DNA of 64,000 nt from Algoriphagus sp. CAU 1675 (lineage in GTDB: Bacteria; Bacteroidota; Bacteroidia; Cytophagales; Cyclobacteriaceae). The notes under the pieces were generated by a model, which was given only the letters and a program-made list of their open reading frames with translations, was not told the origin of the DNA and searched no databases. The stretch covers positions 1-64,000 of the forward strand of contig NZ_JARHUI010000002.1 in assembly GCF_029222925.1 (NCBI RefSeq), written 5' to 3'. The position numbers and the translations under genes are program-made. Below, in pieces: positions 17,075-26,888 of the stretch (positions within the stretch are counted from its first letter, which is position 1; every line of letters begins with the position of its first letter).

Positions 17075-19517
17075 TTGCGTCGATTCTCCTGTTTTGAAAT
17101 TCATCAAATATATACTTTTTCTTCCTCTACTCGGGCTTTGCCTGAGTTGTTCACTCACCAAAAACCTTAAGGAGGGTGAATATGTACTCTATGAATCCGA
17201 ACTGAAGGGAGTAGAAAAATCAGATGAGGAAGAGCTGATGGGGCTCATGCAACAAGAGCCAAATTTCAGAATCCCCTTATTCAATTTTTCCCCGGGCGTT
17301 TTCATCTACAAAACCGGGGAACTATTCTATGACAGCAGCAAAGTCGCCCGAAAAAAACTAAGATTGGAAAATGAGCTTGTCCAGGTAAAAGAACAATTGG
17401 ATAGTCTTTCGGAAAACAGGAAACTATTGAAGCGACAGGATAAGCTACAGACCAAACTGGAAAACGTCAAAAAGAAGGAGGAGTTTGGAAACTCCCTCAT
17501 GAGAACCGGGAATCCAGTCAGCATTTTGGACAGTGTCAAAGTCTATAATTCAGTCCGGAATATGGAAGGCTATCTGAAAAACCATGGTTTCTTTGAGGCC
17601 GAGGTGGATTATGAAGTGCGGACAAAGAAGAAAAAGGCCTATCTCACCTATCTGGCTGAAGAGAAGAAACCTTACTTGATAGACTCTTTTTATACCCGTA
17701 CCAAAAACGAGGAGATTCTGAATCTACTTAAAAAACACAAGGAATCCTCCATGATTTCCAAGGGGAAAATATACAATCAGGATGATCTAATTGGGGAAAG
17801 AAACCGGATTGAGGAACTATTGAAGAACAATGGCTTCTATATGTTTTCCAATTCCTACATAGAGTATTTTGTCTATCAGGATAGCAGTGCCAAAACTGTC
17901 AAAATCGAACAGCTGATCAGCAGACCAACCTTTGCGGAAAAGCACCAGTCCTATACGATTGATTCCATCAATTTCCGGATCAACCCTCCTTCCGATGAGT
18001 TTGCGGATCGCCAAGTCAACCGAGTATTCAGAAACATAGATTTCAATTTTTACAGAGACAGGTATTCCGAAAAAATACTGGCCTCGAGGATATTTTTCCA
18101 AAAGGGCTCTACCTACAATCGCTCTGTGGTACTGGAATCCCAAAGACAGCTCAGCAATCTGGATCTGTTTAGGTTCGTAAATATCACCTTTGATACCTTA
18201 GGGACTTCTTTGACTGCAAAGATTTTTACCCAGCCCAATCAAAAATATCAGCTCACCAATCAAGTCGGGCTAAGCATCACTGAGCAATTGCCGGGCCCCT
18301 TCTTCAGTACATCGTTAAGGAACCGGAATTTTTTCCGCGCTGGTGAGATTTTGGAATTCAACTTCAGAGCTGGCCTGGAAGGGGTCGCCTCTGCTACTGA
18401 CCAAGGGGTTTACCAAAGCCGGGAATTGGGTGTGTCAGCGGCTGTGATCTTTCCAAGATTCTTGATCCCGTTTGCAAAAGGATCATTGCAGCGCTATGGC
18501 CGCTATAATCCCAATACACGAACCCAAATAGGCTTCAATTATACCAACCGTCCTGAATACACCCGAAACAGCCTCAGCGGGCAGCTTTCCTACACTTGGG
18601 CTACCCGAAATCAAAGACAGCGGTATACAATCAATGCAGCCGACGTCAGTTACGTTCGTACTCCCAACATCACCGGAGATTTCCTCAATGTGCTCAACGA
18701 CCTAGCCAGCCAGGGGAACAACCTGATTTATTCCTTTTTGCCTTCCTTTGTGAGCAGTTTTTCAGCTCAGACCATAATCAATTTCAATCAATATGGAGAT
18801 TGGCAAAATAGACCTTCCTCTTTGTTGAGATTGTTTATGGAAAGTGGCGGCACTTCCCTGAATCTCTTCAATGTGCAAAGCAACAACACGGAAGGGATAG
18901 AATATGCCAACTTCCAATGGCTGAAATTTCAAGCCGACTTCAGGAGATATTATCCCTTGGACAAAAAACAGACTGTGGCCTATAGAGCCAACTTTGGTGT
19001 AGCAAGGCCCTATGGAGTCAGTGCAGGAATTCTTCCTTACGAAAAATATTTCTTTGCAGGAGGAGGAACCAGCATCCGTGCCTGGCAGGCCAGGCGACTT
19101 GGTCCGGGGAGTTTCAGTCCTCAAACGGGTTCAGGTGGGGAGTTTGATTACACCTTTGAACAGCCAGCAGAAATGATATTTGAAACCATGCTGGAATACC
19201 GTCGCAAAATCTATGGATATTTTGACATGGCTCTTTTTGTAGACGCGGGTAATTCCTGGGATATCGGGGTGGATCCAAGTAGACCAGGTTCCGACTTTAG
19301 GTTTGACCGATTTTATAAGGAAATAGCTGTGGGATCCGGAATCGGACTGAGAATGGACTTTGATTTCCTGATCATCCGACTTGATTTGGCCACCAAAGCC
19401 ATTGATCCCGCGCAGCCTGAGGGAGAGCGATGGATCTTAGACAATCTTTCATTCAAAAAACCATTTGGAGTCCGAGGCCAAACAGTATTGAATTTTGGCA
19501 TAGGCTATCCATTCTGA
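17064..19517 (+). CDS. tamL: TamL-like BamA/TamA-family outer-membrane assembly lipoprotein
   Basis: Up to 817 residues. The N-terminus has a lipoprotein signal with the box LCLSC (Cys about 29), then a charged region, POTRA-like domains (for example GYLKNHGFFEAEVDYEV) and a C-terminal 16-strand beta-barrel of Omp85 type with the conserved FFAGGGTSIRAWQARRLGPGSF segment near residue 675. Lipoprotein TamA homologues (TamL) are a Bacteroidota trait and work with TamB in outer-membrane protein or lipid transport. No tamB gene is next to it. A TTG at 17094 (KFIKYILF) would give a shorter signal peptide and avoid the overlap with the divergent methyltransferase start. Confidence 0.87.
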   Translation: MLSICVDSPVLKFIKYILFLPLLGLCLSCSLTKNLKEGEYVLYESELKGVEKSDEEELMGLMQQEPNFRIPLFNFSPGVFIYKTGELFYDSSKVARKKLRLENELVQVKEQLDSLSENRKLLKRQDKLQTKLENVKKKEEFGNSLMRTGNPVSILDSVKVYNSVRNMEGYLKNHGFFEAEVDYEVRTKKKKAYLTYLAEEKKPYLIDSFYTRTKNEEILNLLKKHKESSMISKGKIYNQDDLIGERNRIEELLKNNGFYMFSNSYIEYFVYQDSSAKTVKIEQLISRPTFAEKHQSYTIDSINFRINPPSDEFADRQVNRVFRNIDFNFYRDRYSEKILASRIFFQKGSTYNRSVVLESQRQLSNLDLFRFVNITFDTLGTSLTAKIFTQPNQKYQLTNQVGLSITEQLPGPFFSTSLRNRNFFRAGEILEFNFRAGLEGVASATDQGVYQSRELGVSAAVIFPRFLIPFAKGSLQRYGRYNPNTRTQIGFNYTNRPEYTRNSLSGQLSYTWATRNQRQRYTINAADVSYVRTPNITGDFLNVLNDLASQGNNLIYSFLPSFVSSFSAQTIINFNQYGDWQNRPSSLLRLFMESGGTSLNLFNVQSNNTEGIEYANFQWLKFQADFRRYYPLDKKQTVAYRANFGVARPYGVSAGILPYEKYFFAGGGTSIRAWQARRLGPGSFSPQTGSGGEFDYTFEQPAEMIFETMLEYRRKIYGYFDMALFVDAGNSWDIGVDPSRPGSDFRFDRFYKEIAVGSGIGLRMDFDFLIIRLDLATKAIDPAQPEGERWILDNLSFKKPFGVRGQTVLNFGIGYPF

Positions 19518-19529
19518 TTGATTCAAATT

Positions 19530-20441
19530 ATGAGTAGAAAAAGTAAAGAGGAAATAGCAATCATTTACCAAGGTATTCAAGATCATATTTGCAGTGAACT
19601 TGAGATACACGATGGTGGGGGCAGTTTTATGGAAGACCTTTGGGACAGACCCGAAGGAGGAGGAGGCAGGACCAGAATATTCCAAAATGGCAATATCATT
19701 GAAAAGGGAGGCGTTGCCTTTTCGGCAGTTCATGGGCCTACACCTGAAAAAATACTGGCTAAACTTGGGCTTGAAAAATCAGATTTTTTCGCGACTGGAG
19801 TTTCAATTGTGCTCCATCCCAAAAGCCCTATGGTTCCCATCATTCACATGAATATCCGCTATTTTGAGATGGATAATGGTACCCATTGGTTTGGAGGAGG
19901 AATAGACCTCACACCCCACTACATCGTTCCGGAAGATGCCCGATATTTTCACCAGGAAGTAAAAAAAGTCTGTGACCGCTTTGATCCAGCATATTACCCT
20001 AAGTTTAAAGCTTGGGCTGATGAATACTTTTTTGTCAAGCATAGAAATGAAACCCGAGGTGTGGGAGGTATATTCTATGACCGGCTAAGTGCCCAATCAG
20101 ACGAGCATTTTGAAGAAATCCTAAATTTCAGCTTGGCTGTGGGGAGACTGTTCCCGGATGTTTATGGGTATTTTATGGAAAAAAACTCCCCTCTCCCCTA
20201 TGGAGAAAAAGAAAAGCAATGGCAAAACCTGAGACGGGGACGCTATGTGGAATTTAATTTAGTTTGGGATGCAGGCACCAAATTCGGTCTGGACACCAAT
20301 GGACGCACCGAAAGTATATTGATGAGTATGCCTCCGTTAGCGGAATGGAAATACATGCATCAGCCTGCTCCAGGCAGCCCGGAGGAGTTTACTCTTGAGC
20401 ATTTGAAAAAAGATATGGATTGGCTTTCCTATACCCTATGA
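19530..20441 (+). CDS. hemF: Oxygen-dependent coproporphyrinogen III oxidase
   Basis: A 303-residue protein from the ATG at 19530 (a TTG at 19518 opens the frame slightly earlier). Typical HemF segments are FMEDLWDRPEGGGGRTRIF, FSAVHG, HMNIRYFE with HWFGGGIDLTPHY, and GRYVEFNLVWDAGTKFGL. It decarboxylates coproporphyrinogen III to protoporphyrinogen IX with O2 in haem synthesis, consistent with aerobic growth. It follows tamL closely, and its stop overlaps the start of the PAP2 gene (ATGA). Confidence 0.96.
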   Translation: MSRKSKEEIAIIYQGIQDHICSELEIHDGGGSFMEDLWDRPEGGGGRTRIFQNGNIIEKGGVAFSAVHGPTPEKILAKLGLEKSDFFATGVSIVLHPKSPMVPIIHMNIRYFEMDNGTHWFGGGIDLTPHYIVPEDARYFHQEVKKVCDRFDPAYYPKFKAWADEYFFVKHRNETRGVGGIFYDRLSAQSDEHFEEILNFSLAVGRLFPDVYGYFMEKNSPLPYGEKEKQWQNLRRGRYVEFNLVWDAGTKFGLDTNGRTESILMSMPPLAEWKYMHQPAPGSPEEFTLEHLKKDMDWLSYTL

Positions 20442-21013
20442 TCGAAGTTTTCAAAAAATGGGATGAATCACTTTTTCTCTGGCTGAATTCCTTTCATGCG
20501 GACTGGCTGGATCCTATCGTGTTTCAAATGACTGAAACCATTACCTGGTTTCCCCTTTATGGCTTTTTGCTGTATAAAATTTACAAGCTGGACCCGAAAA
20601 ACAGTGTTTGGATATTTGGGGGAGTTGCTTTGACCATTTTGATCACGGATCAGTTGACCTCAGGTTTTATGAAACCTTTTTTTGAGCGTCTTCGCCCCTG
20701 CCATGATGAGCGATGGACAGGGATCATCCACAATTACGGAAGATGCGGTGGGCTTTATGGTTTTGTTTCCTCCCATGCCGCCAACACCTTTGGAATGGCT
20801 GTATTTCTCAACAAGAAGCTTAAAGGTAAAATCCCCTACATACAGTATTTATTTCTATATGCCTTGGTTGTGAGCTATACCCGAATCTACTTGGGTGTTC
20901 ACTATCCATTTGACGTGATTTTGGGTGCCGCGATAGGTATTGTGGCTGGTTTTATGGTTTGGTTTTTAATTGTATTTGTAAAGCGGGAAATCCTTAAAAA
21001 AGCCCTCAAGTAA
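20438..21013 (+). CDS. PAP2-family membrane phosphatase
   Basis: 191 residues from the ATG at 20438, which overlaps the hemF stop. Five to six membrane segments carry the three PAP2 motifs: a KPFFERLRP variant of KxxxxxxRP, SSHAANTF (PSGH-type, His catalytic) and YTRIYLGVHYPFDV (SRxxxxxHxxxD-type). Such enzymes dephosphorylate undecaprenyl pyrophosphate or phosphatidate-type lipids at the membrane; which one is not decidable from sequence. Confidence 0.9.
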   Translation: MIEVFKKWDESLFLWLNSFHADWLDPIVFQMTETITWFPLYGFLLYKIYKLDPKNSVWIFGGVALTILITDQLTSGFMKPFFERLRPCHDERWTGIIHNYGRCGGLYGFVSSHAANTFGMAVFLNKKLKGKIPYIQYLFLYALVVSYTRIYLGVHYPFDVILGAAIGIVAGFMVWFLIVFVKREILKKALK

Positions 21014-21221
21014 TCAAGGATTCCCTTTTTTGACCTTAGTATTTTAATCTGGCAATCATGGATTGCCTTTCGGGTCTCCTTTGTCACTTTTTCGGCTGAC
21101 AAAACTCATAGAAATCCAGGTATAAATTGACTTAATTTATTCTATGTGAATCCATTAAAGAGGGTATTCTTCTCTTTTTACGCAGACAAACTAATGTGAT
21201 AATTTAAAATAAACCAACACC

Positions 21222-21857
21222 ATGAAAGCTTTAAAAATTGCATTTTCCCTTGCGTTAATTTTAATGATGGGATCATGTGGCCCCAACACGAAGATCCTGG
21301 GATCCTGGACCAACCCCAACAAACCGGCAGGTGGTTATGAAAGTATTTTTGTAACAGCACTTACGGACAATATCCTTGCAAGAAGGACAGTAGAAACTGA
21401 TCTAGAACATCTACTTCAAGCAGAAGGGGTAAATGCGCGTAGCAGCTTTGAGGTAATGCCTCCGGGCTTCAAATCTGATGGAGTGGACAAGGATGAAATC
21501 CTTCATGAAATCAGGCAGTATGGAAGTGATGCCATTCTAACCATAGCCTTGCTAGAAAAAACCACTGAAACCCGGTATGTTCCCGGTACTACGACAGTTT
21601 ATTCTCCTATGGTATTCAGGTATCACGGCAGGTTCTGGGTGTATTACAATTACTATAATCCAATCATCTATGATCCCGGATATTATACCACCGATAAGAG
21701 TTATTATTTAGAGGCCAACCTTTATGACTCAGAATCGGAGGAATTAATGTGGTCCTCCCAATCTGAAACGACCAATCCCTATTCATTGGATTCTTTTTCG
21801 GAGGATTTCTCTGAAGTAGTGGTAGGTCAGCTAAAGAAAAACGGGCTTATTCGATAA
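21222..21857 (+). CDS. DUF4136-type lipoprotein
   Basis: A 211-residue protein with a lipoprotein signal peptide (MMGSC, Cys about 19). The body has the arrangement of DUF4136-like proteins: an early WTNPNKPAGGYESIFVTAL strand, a helix, DAILTIALLEKTTETRYVPGT, a tyrosine-rich turn (YYNYYNPIIYDPGYY) and a C-terminal EANLYDSESEELMWSSQSE strand pair. Probably anchored in a membrane facing the periplasm. Function unknown. A single gene followed by a strong bidirectional hairpin. Confidence 0.8.
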   Translation: MKALKIAFSLALILMMGSCGPNTKILGSWTNPNKPAGGYESIFVTALTDNILARRTVETDLEHLLQAEGVNARSSFEVMPPGFKSDGVDKDEILHEIRQYGSDAILTIALLEKTTETRYVPGTTTVYSPMVFRYHGRFWVYYNYYNPIIYDPGYYTTDKSYYLEANLYDSESEELMWSSQSETTNPYSLDSFSEDFSEVVVGQLKKNGLIR

Positions 21858-21878
21858 AAACGATCCCGTTTTAAAAGC

Positions 21879-21907
21879 AAAACCCCGGGAATGTATTCCG
21901 GGGTTTT
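21879..21907. terminator. Bidirectional terminator between the DUF4136 gene and ppc
   Basis: The 10-bp stem AAAACCCCGG/CCGGGGTTTT (21879-21888 and 21898-21907) lies between two convergent genes and has A/T tracts on both sides. Confidence 0.9.
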
Positions 21908-21911
21908 TGTT

Positions 21912-24446
21912 TTAAGCTGCGTTTCTGGCGGCATTAATGATTCCGAACATACTTCTCAAAATGAGTTTTTGGAGAATCTCAGAAGTCTTTCCGGATTCCA
22001 GCATGGACTGAATCGCAAATTGCTGAATCGTAATCAAAGGCAAAACTATACGCTCCCGGATGGCGATGGAAGTTTTGGAAGTGGGATTGTCTCCCATCAA
22101 TTCATCCATTGCAGCCACGGTTTTCAACTTCTGAATACTTCTTTCGTATTCCTCCACCATCAGTTCCCAGAATTGTCCATAATCCTTGTTTTCCTTTAGG
22201 TAACCAGTAGCAGGATAGAAACTCTTGTTGAGGGACTGCATGGAATTTCCCAAAAGGGTTCGGAAGAAGAGACTTTCCTGATAGAGGGATTTCAGCTGAT
22301 CCAGTTTTCCGGATTTTTCCATGGCTTCAATTGCTGCGCCTACCCCATAGAATCCGGGAATATTCTGTTTCATCTGCGCCCAGGATCCCACAAATGGAAT
22401 CGCTCTCAAATCCTCAAACTTCAAGCCTTCTCCTTTTCCTCTTTTCAAGGGACGGGATCCTATATTGGTCATTCCAAAATACTTCAGAGGAGTCACATGT
22501 TCCAAATACGGCACGAATTTCGGATGATTTTTAAAGTCCTTATAAGCCTGATATCCCAAATCTGCCAATTCCTGAATCAAGGCCCTTTGCTGATCGTTGA
22601 GGTTACGTTCTGCATCTGAATACAAATGATTTTCCAGACCAGCACTTAGCAGCTGCTCAAAATTATAGGTACAAGAAGCTTGCTTTCCATAGTTAGCGGA
22701 AATAGTCTGCCCCTGAATGGTTACTTGGATCTCTGAGTTTTCCACCCTTTCCCCTAAGGACGCATAGAAGTTGTGCATATTACCCCCTCCCCTTGCCGGA
22801 GGTCCACCACGGCCATCAAAGAAGACCACCTCTATACCGTTTTCTTTCGATACCCTTGTCAACTCCTCCTTAGCTCTCAAAATGGACCAGTTGGCTTTCA
22901 GATACCCCCCATCTTTTGTTCCATCCGAAAAGCCCAGCATGATGGTCTGCTTGTTCCCTCTTTTAGCAAGGTGCTGTCTATACTCTGGAAGCCCATACAT
23001 CCAAGTCATGATTTCCGGCGCCTCAGCCAAGTCATCTATGGTTTCAAATAAAGGAACAATGTCCAGTGGAATGAACTCCTTCCCTGCACCTAAAGTCAAT
23101 TTCGCCAACTGATACACCTCAATCATATGCTTGGAGGATTGACAGTTGGAGATAATATACCGGTGAAGCGCTTCCTCTCCATTTCTATCATGGATTTCCC
23201 CTATTGCCTGAAAAGACTTCAGCATTTCCTTATGGAAAGAATCCTTAAATAGAGAAAGCTGAGGAAGAGAATCGCAGGCAAGGATCTGATTGATCTGTTC
23301 CGACTCATTCTCTGCCTGAACTATGCCTTTCAATTGAAACAACTCCTCCCAAAGCCCATCATGCTTCCGGCTATCCTGCCGCATGTCCATGTAGGCAAAG
23401 TGAAAACCGAAGACCCTGACTTTCAGAATAAATTGATCAAGCAAATCCAAGAAAAGACCGTCATGGTATTTAATAAGTGCCTCCCTAGCCTGAAGCAGGT
23501 CATTCAACAGATCTTCCTTGGAAGCATAGACTGTCTTTTCTTCGAAGAGAGTTGAATAAATCCCTCTTTCCACCTGAAGCATCACTTCCTCCACTTTTTT
23601 GAAGGTCAGCCTTCTCCTTAGCTTTCGCAAGTCTCTGTAGTAGCATCTCAAAATCCATTTTTTAAGGCGATCTGCGACTTGAAGGGAAGTTTCATGGGTC
23701 ACGAACGGGTTACCGTCCCGATCTCCACCAGGCCAAAAACCTATTTTCAACAGCCCTGGATTTTCCCAGTCATGCAGTGGGATATTCAAACTGTTGAGCA
23801 AGCGGATCATAATGTCCGAAATACTTTGGTAAAATACGTTTTCCAAATACCAGATCAAGCTCACGGCTTCCTCAAAAGGACTTGGTTTTTCCCGGTTGAT
23901 AAATCCTGTTTTTCCCAGTTGTTGAAGCAATTGATTGATTCTGCCGATATCGTCATTTCGGATTGCCTCTTCCAGATCGGTAATGATCCCCAGTACATTT
24001 CCGGGGTAAAATTGTGTAGGGTGGGCAGTCAAAGTCAGCCTTACAGAGAAGGTTTTGAGTTTTTCGATCAGCTCCTCCTTTTTATGGTCATTTTCAGTTC
24101 GGTCTATTAGCGCCTTCATGGAGCCTTTCCCTCTCAAATCATTGATTTTTTCATAGGCAGCATCCTCAATGGAGTCAAAGAGGACCACTTGCCTTTCCAC
24201 ATATTGGATCATTTGAAAAAGCAAATCAGACTGGTCCTTCTCACTTTTTCCGGGGAGCATTTCCTCAAAAAAACCCTGAATGATCTCTTTTGGCGTTTTT
24301 CCGGACTGAAAACCCTTCTGACATGCTGTAGACAACAAGGGAAGCAAGGTCCCTGTACGGAAAATATCATCGAAGGGAAGATCTAAAAATAAACTATTGT
24401 AAATCGTGAAGCGCTTGGCGACTTCCGTATCGTAAGTAGTAAACAT
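21912..24446 (-). CDS. ppc: Phosphoenolpyruvate carboxylase
   Basis: An 844-residue protein. Family motifs are the catalytic His142 in LTLTAHPTQFYPGNVL, WPGGDRDGNPFVT and the glycine-rich FDGRGGPPARGGGNMH, a variant of the usual FHGRGGxxxRGGGP. The enzyme adds bicarbonate to PEP to make oxaloacetate and replenishes the TCA cycle. The C-terminus (INAARNAA) differs from the classic RNTG ending, which is seen in several Bacteroidota-type PEPCs to my knowledge. It is transcribed alone. Confidence 0.94.
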   Translation of the reverse strand: MFTTYDTEVAKRFTIYNSLFLDLPFDDIFRTGTLLPLLSTACQKGFQSGKTPKEIIQGFFEEMLPGKSEKDQSDLLFQMIQYVERQVVLFDSIEDAAYEKINDLRGKGSMKALIDRTENDHKKEELIEKLKTFSVRLTLTAHPTQFYPGNVLGIITDLEEAIRNDDIGRINQLLQQLGKTGFINREKPSPFEEAVSLIWYLENVFYQSISDIMIRLLNSLNIPLHDWENPGLLKIGFWPGGDRDGNPFVTHETSLQVADRLKKWILRCYYRDLRKLRRRLTFKKVEEVMLQVERGIYSTLFEEKTVYASKEDLLNDLLQAREALIKYHDGLFLDLLDQFILKVRVFGFHFAYMDMRQDSRKHDGLWEELFQLKGIVQAENESEQINQILACDSLPQLSLFKDSFHKEMLKSFQAIGEIHDRNGEEALHRYIISNCQSSKHMIEVYQLAKLTLGAGKEFIPLDIVPLFETIDDLAEAPEIMTWMYGLPEYRQHLAKRGNKQTIMLGFSDGTKDGGYLKANWSILRAKEELTRVSKENGIEVVFFDGRGGPPARGGGNMHNFYASLGERVENSEIQVTIQGQTISANYGKQASCTYNFEQLLSAGLENHLYSDAERNLNDQQRALIQELADLGYQAYKDFKNHPKFVPYLEHVTPLKYFGMTNIGSRPLKRGKGEGLKFEDLRAIPFVGSWAQMKQNIPGFYGVGAAIEAMEKSGKLDQLKSLYQESLFFRTLLGNSMQSLNKSFYPATGYLKENKDYGQFWELMVEEYERSIQKLKTVAAMDELMGDNPTSKTSIAIRERIVLPLITIQQFAIQSMLESGKTSEILQKLILRSMFGIINAARNAA

Positions 24447-24615
24447 GGTCTATTAGGTTTTAAGGCATGGCAAATTAATGAATTTTATATTTTTTGAGGA
24501 AAAATTTAAAAATTCCACAAGAAACGAATTAATTTATTTCTCTTTTTTCATCAAACAAGGCAAATGAAAACAGTATAAAAATTCAGATACTATTCAATTT
24601 AACTATCTTCACCCT

Positions 24616-25752
24616 ATGAGAAAAATATTTCAAATAATCTTCATTGCTTTCTTAGCCGCATGTTCGGCTCCGGAGCAGCATACATCCTCTACAAACAGCT
24701 CCATGGAATACAAATTTCTGGTAGGAACCTACACCGATAGCCCGATTGACGGGATCAATATGATCACATTTTCCCCCGACAGCAACCTACTTGTGGTAGA
24801 AACCATTGCAGCGGGAATAGCCAACCCTTCCTTTGTACTGGCGAGCGCAGATGGAAAGAGGGTATTTTCCCTGGAAGAGGAAGCCGGTGAAAAAGGAGGA
24901 AGAGTTTTGAGTTTTGAGAGAAGCGAGGACAATGCCCTTACCCTGATTGACCAAAAGGAGTCCATGGGAGATCATCCCTGCCATATTGCTCTTTCACCTG
25001 AAGAGGATTTTCTGGTAGTCAGCAATTACACTGGAGGAAGTCTCAGCGCTTTTCGGATTTCAGCAGACGGGAATTTGGAATTTCTCCAAAAAATCCAGCA
25101 CGAAGGGAAAAGTATCAATGCAGAGCGACAGGAAGCTCCCCATGTACACAGTGCTAATTTTAGCCCAGATGGGAAAAAAGTTTTAGTAGCAGACTTGGGA
25201 ACTGATAAGGTTTATGTGTACAACTTTGACAAGGGTCAGGCTGAACCACTAAGCCTTTTTGCAGAAATACCTGTCAATCCAGGAGACGGACCAAGACACC
25301 TTGCGTTCTCCAAAGACGGATCAGAAGTGTTTGTTGTCGAGGAATTGACTGCCAGTTTGGACATCTTTTCCTACGAAGGCGGCAAAATGCAGGCAAAACA
25401 AAGACTTTCCTTACTGTCAGAAGGATTTACCGGCGCAGTTGGAGCAGCAGAAGTTCGGGTTTCTCCAGATGGTCAAAACGTCTATGTCTCCAACCGGGGA
25501 GATGCCAACACCATTTCTGTTTTTGGAAAAAATGCCGATGGAGCATATGAGCGAATCCAAAACATCTCTTCTGGTGGGATAATGCCCCGTAATTTCAACC
25601 TGACCTCAGACGGCAAATACCTTTTTGCCGCTCATCAAGCCAGCAATGACATTATCCTCTTCGAAAGAGACCCGGAAACAGGAATACTGAGCCAGACCCT
25701 ATGGAAAGCGGAGGTTCACAAACCGGTGTACCTATTCCCCTTGAAAAACTAG
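24616..25752 (+). CDS. Lactonase family lipoprotein (6-phosphogluconolactonase/YbhE-like beta-propeller)
   Basis: A 378-residue protein with a lipoprotein signal (LAACSAP, Cys about 16). The body is a seven-bladed propeller of the lactonase family: FLVGTYTDSPIDGI near the start, DHPCHIALSPEEDFLVVSNYTGG, PHVHSANFSPDGKKVLVADLG and GPRHLAFSKDGSEVFV are classic blade repeats. Cytoplasmic members hydrolyse 6-phosphogluconolactone, but this one is exported and lipid-anchored, so its substrate is likely different. Its stop codon overlaps that of the convergent menC gene. Confidence 0.88.
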   Translation: MRKIFQIIFIAFLAACSAPEQHTSSTNSSMEYKFLVGTYTDSPIDGINMITFSPDSNLLVVETIAAGIANPSFVLASADGKRVFSLEEEAGEKGGRVLSFERSEDNALTLIDQKESMGDHPCHIALSPEEDFLVVSNYTGGSLSAFRISADGNLEFLQKIQHEGKSINAERQEAPHVHSANFSPDGKKVLVADLGTDKVYVYNFDKGQAEPLSLFAEIPVNPGDGPRHLAFSKDGSEVFVVEELTASLDIFSYEGGKMQAKQRLSLLSEGFTGAVGAAEVRVSPDGQNVYVSNRGDANTISVFGKNADGAYERIQNISSGGIMPRNFNLTSDGKYLFAAHQASNDIILFERDPETGILSQTLWKAEVHKPVYLFPLKN

Positions 25753-26831
25753 GAAGGCGCCTCCCATTTCTGATCCATCCTATAATGAATCTCACCCCCG
25801 CTGATTTCCAGCGGGGATTTTAGATTGTTATGATAGAGCTTTCCGGTACCCAAACCCTGAGGAATTATTGGATTCAAAGAGGAGGCCAATTGGGCAATGG
25901 CATTCAAGCCTATATTACTTTCCAAGGCTGAAGTCATCCACCAACCTATCCCGCGCTCCTCAGCCAGTCTTATCCATTCTTTGCTCTCTTGAAAGCCTCC
26001 CAAAAGCATTGGCTTCAATATAATATGTTGAGGTCTGATAGAATCCAGTAAGCCAGCTTTGTCCTCAACCCCAATCAATTCTTCATCCAATGCTATAGGA
26101 ATAGGAGAGCTTTGACACAGTTTGTGCATTTCCTCAATCTGGCCCGCCCTTATGGGTTGTTCAATGCTGTGGATCTGAAATTCAGCCAATTTTTGAAGCT
26201 TATCCAAAGCCTCTTCGGGGCTAAAAGCCCCATTGGCATCAACCCTGAGCGTGATTTGATCCTCGGAATATTTTGATCTTATATAGGAAAGAAGTTCCAG
26301 TTCCTGCCGAAAATCTATCGCTCCAATTTTCAACTTGATACAATTAAAACCCTCACTGAGCTTCTGGTCAATCTGCTGCAGCATAAAATCCTTATTCCCC
26401 ATCCAAATCAGACCGTTGATTGGAATAGCTTTTTGATTGTCGTAAAAATCATTTTGGAAAAAGCGCTTTTTCCCGCCGTTGACCCAATCCAATAGGGCCA
26501 TTTCCAAACCAAAGCGGATGGAGGGTAACTGGAAAGGAACTCTCTCCTGAATTTGGTAGAGGAGAGTTTCAGGATCTTTGTCCCAAGAATAAGATTCCAT
26601 TTGAACAAGAACATCCTTTAGAACAGATTCAAAATCAGGGATATAATCAACACTCAAGCCTACCAAAGGGGCGGATTCCCCCCAACCTATACGACTGGGA
26701 TGAAGCGGATCAAAAACTTTGATCCACCAAACATCCCGGGTCTTCAGCACTCCTCGGGAGGTACCTGCATCAAATCGAAAAACTAAGGTTCTTTTTATAC
26801 AATCAAATTTCAAAACTGACAAACTGGACAT
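25749..26831 (-). CDS. menC: o-Succinylbenzoate synthase (enolase superfamily)
   Basis: A 360-residue member of the enolase superfamily. Catalytic KxK is K166/K168 in CIKLKIG; metal ligands are D198 (RVDANGAF), E224 (IEQPI) and D249 (ALDE); the second catalytic Lys is K273 (ILKPMLLGG). This is the MLE/OSBS arrangement and the protein is most likely the menaquinone-pathway dehydratase making o-succinylbenzoate. No other men genes are in the window, so an alternative racemase or epimerase activity cannot be excluded. Divergent from queA with 57 bp between. Confidence 0.87.
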   Translation of the reverse strand: MSSLSVLKFDCIKRTLVFRFDAGTSRGVLKTRDVWWIKVFDPLHPSRIGWGESAPLVGLSVDYIPDFESVLKDVLVQMESYSWDKDPETLLYQIQERVPFQLPSIRFGLEMALLDWVNGGKKRFFQNDFYDNQKAIPINGLIWMGNKDFMLQQIDQKLSEGFNCIKLKIGAIDFRQELELLSYIRSKYSEDQITLRVDANGAFSPEEALDKLQKLAEFQIHSIEQPIRAGQIEEMHKLCQSSPIPIALDEELIGVEDKAGLLDSIRPQHIILKPMLLGGFQESKEWIRLAEERGIGWWMTSALESNIGLNAIAQLASSLNPIIPQGLGTGKLYHNNLKSPLEISGGEIHYRMDQKWEAPS

Positions 26832-26872
26832 GGATTAGAAAGGGTTAATAAGGCAATAGGACTTAAAGGACT

Positions 26873-26880
26873 TATATTTG
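26873..26880 (+). promoter_or_regulatory. -7 promoter element of queA
   Basis: TATATTTG is a perfect match to TAnnTTTG ending 8 bp before the ATG at 26889. The mRNA would have almost no leader, or a 12-15 nt leader if ATG 26901 is used. Confidence 0.7.
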
Positions 26881-26888
26881 CCCTGCAA

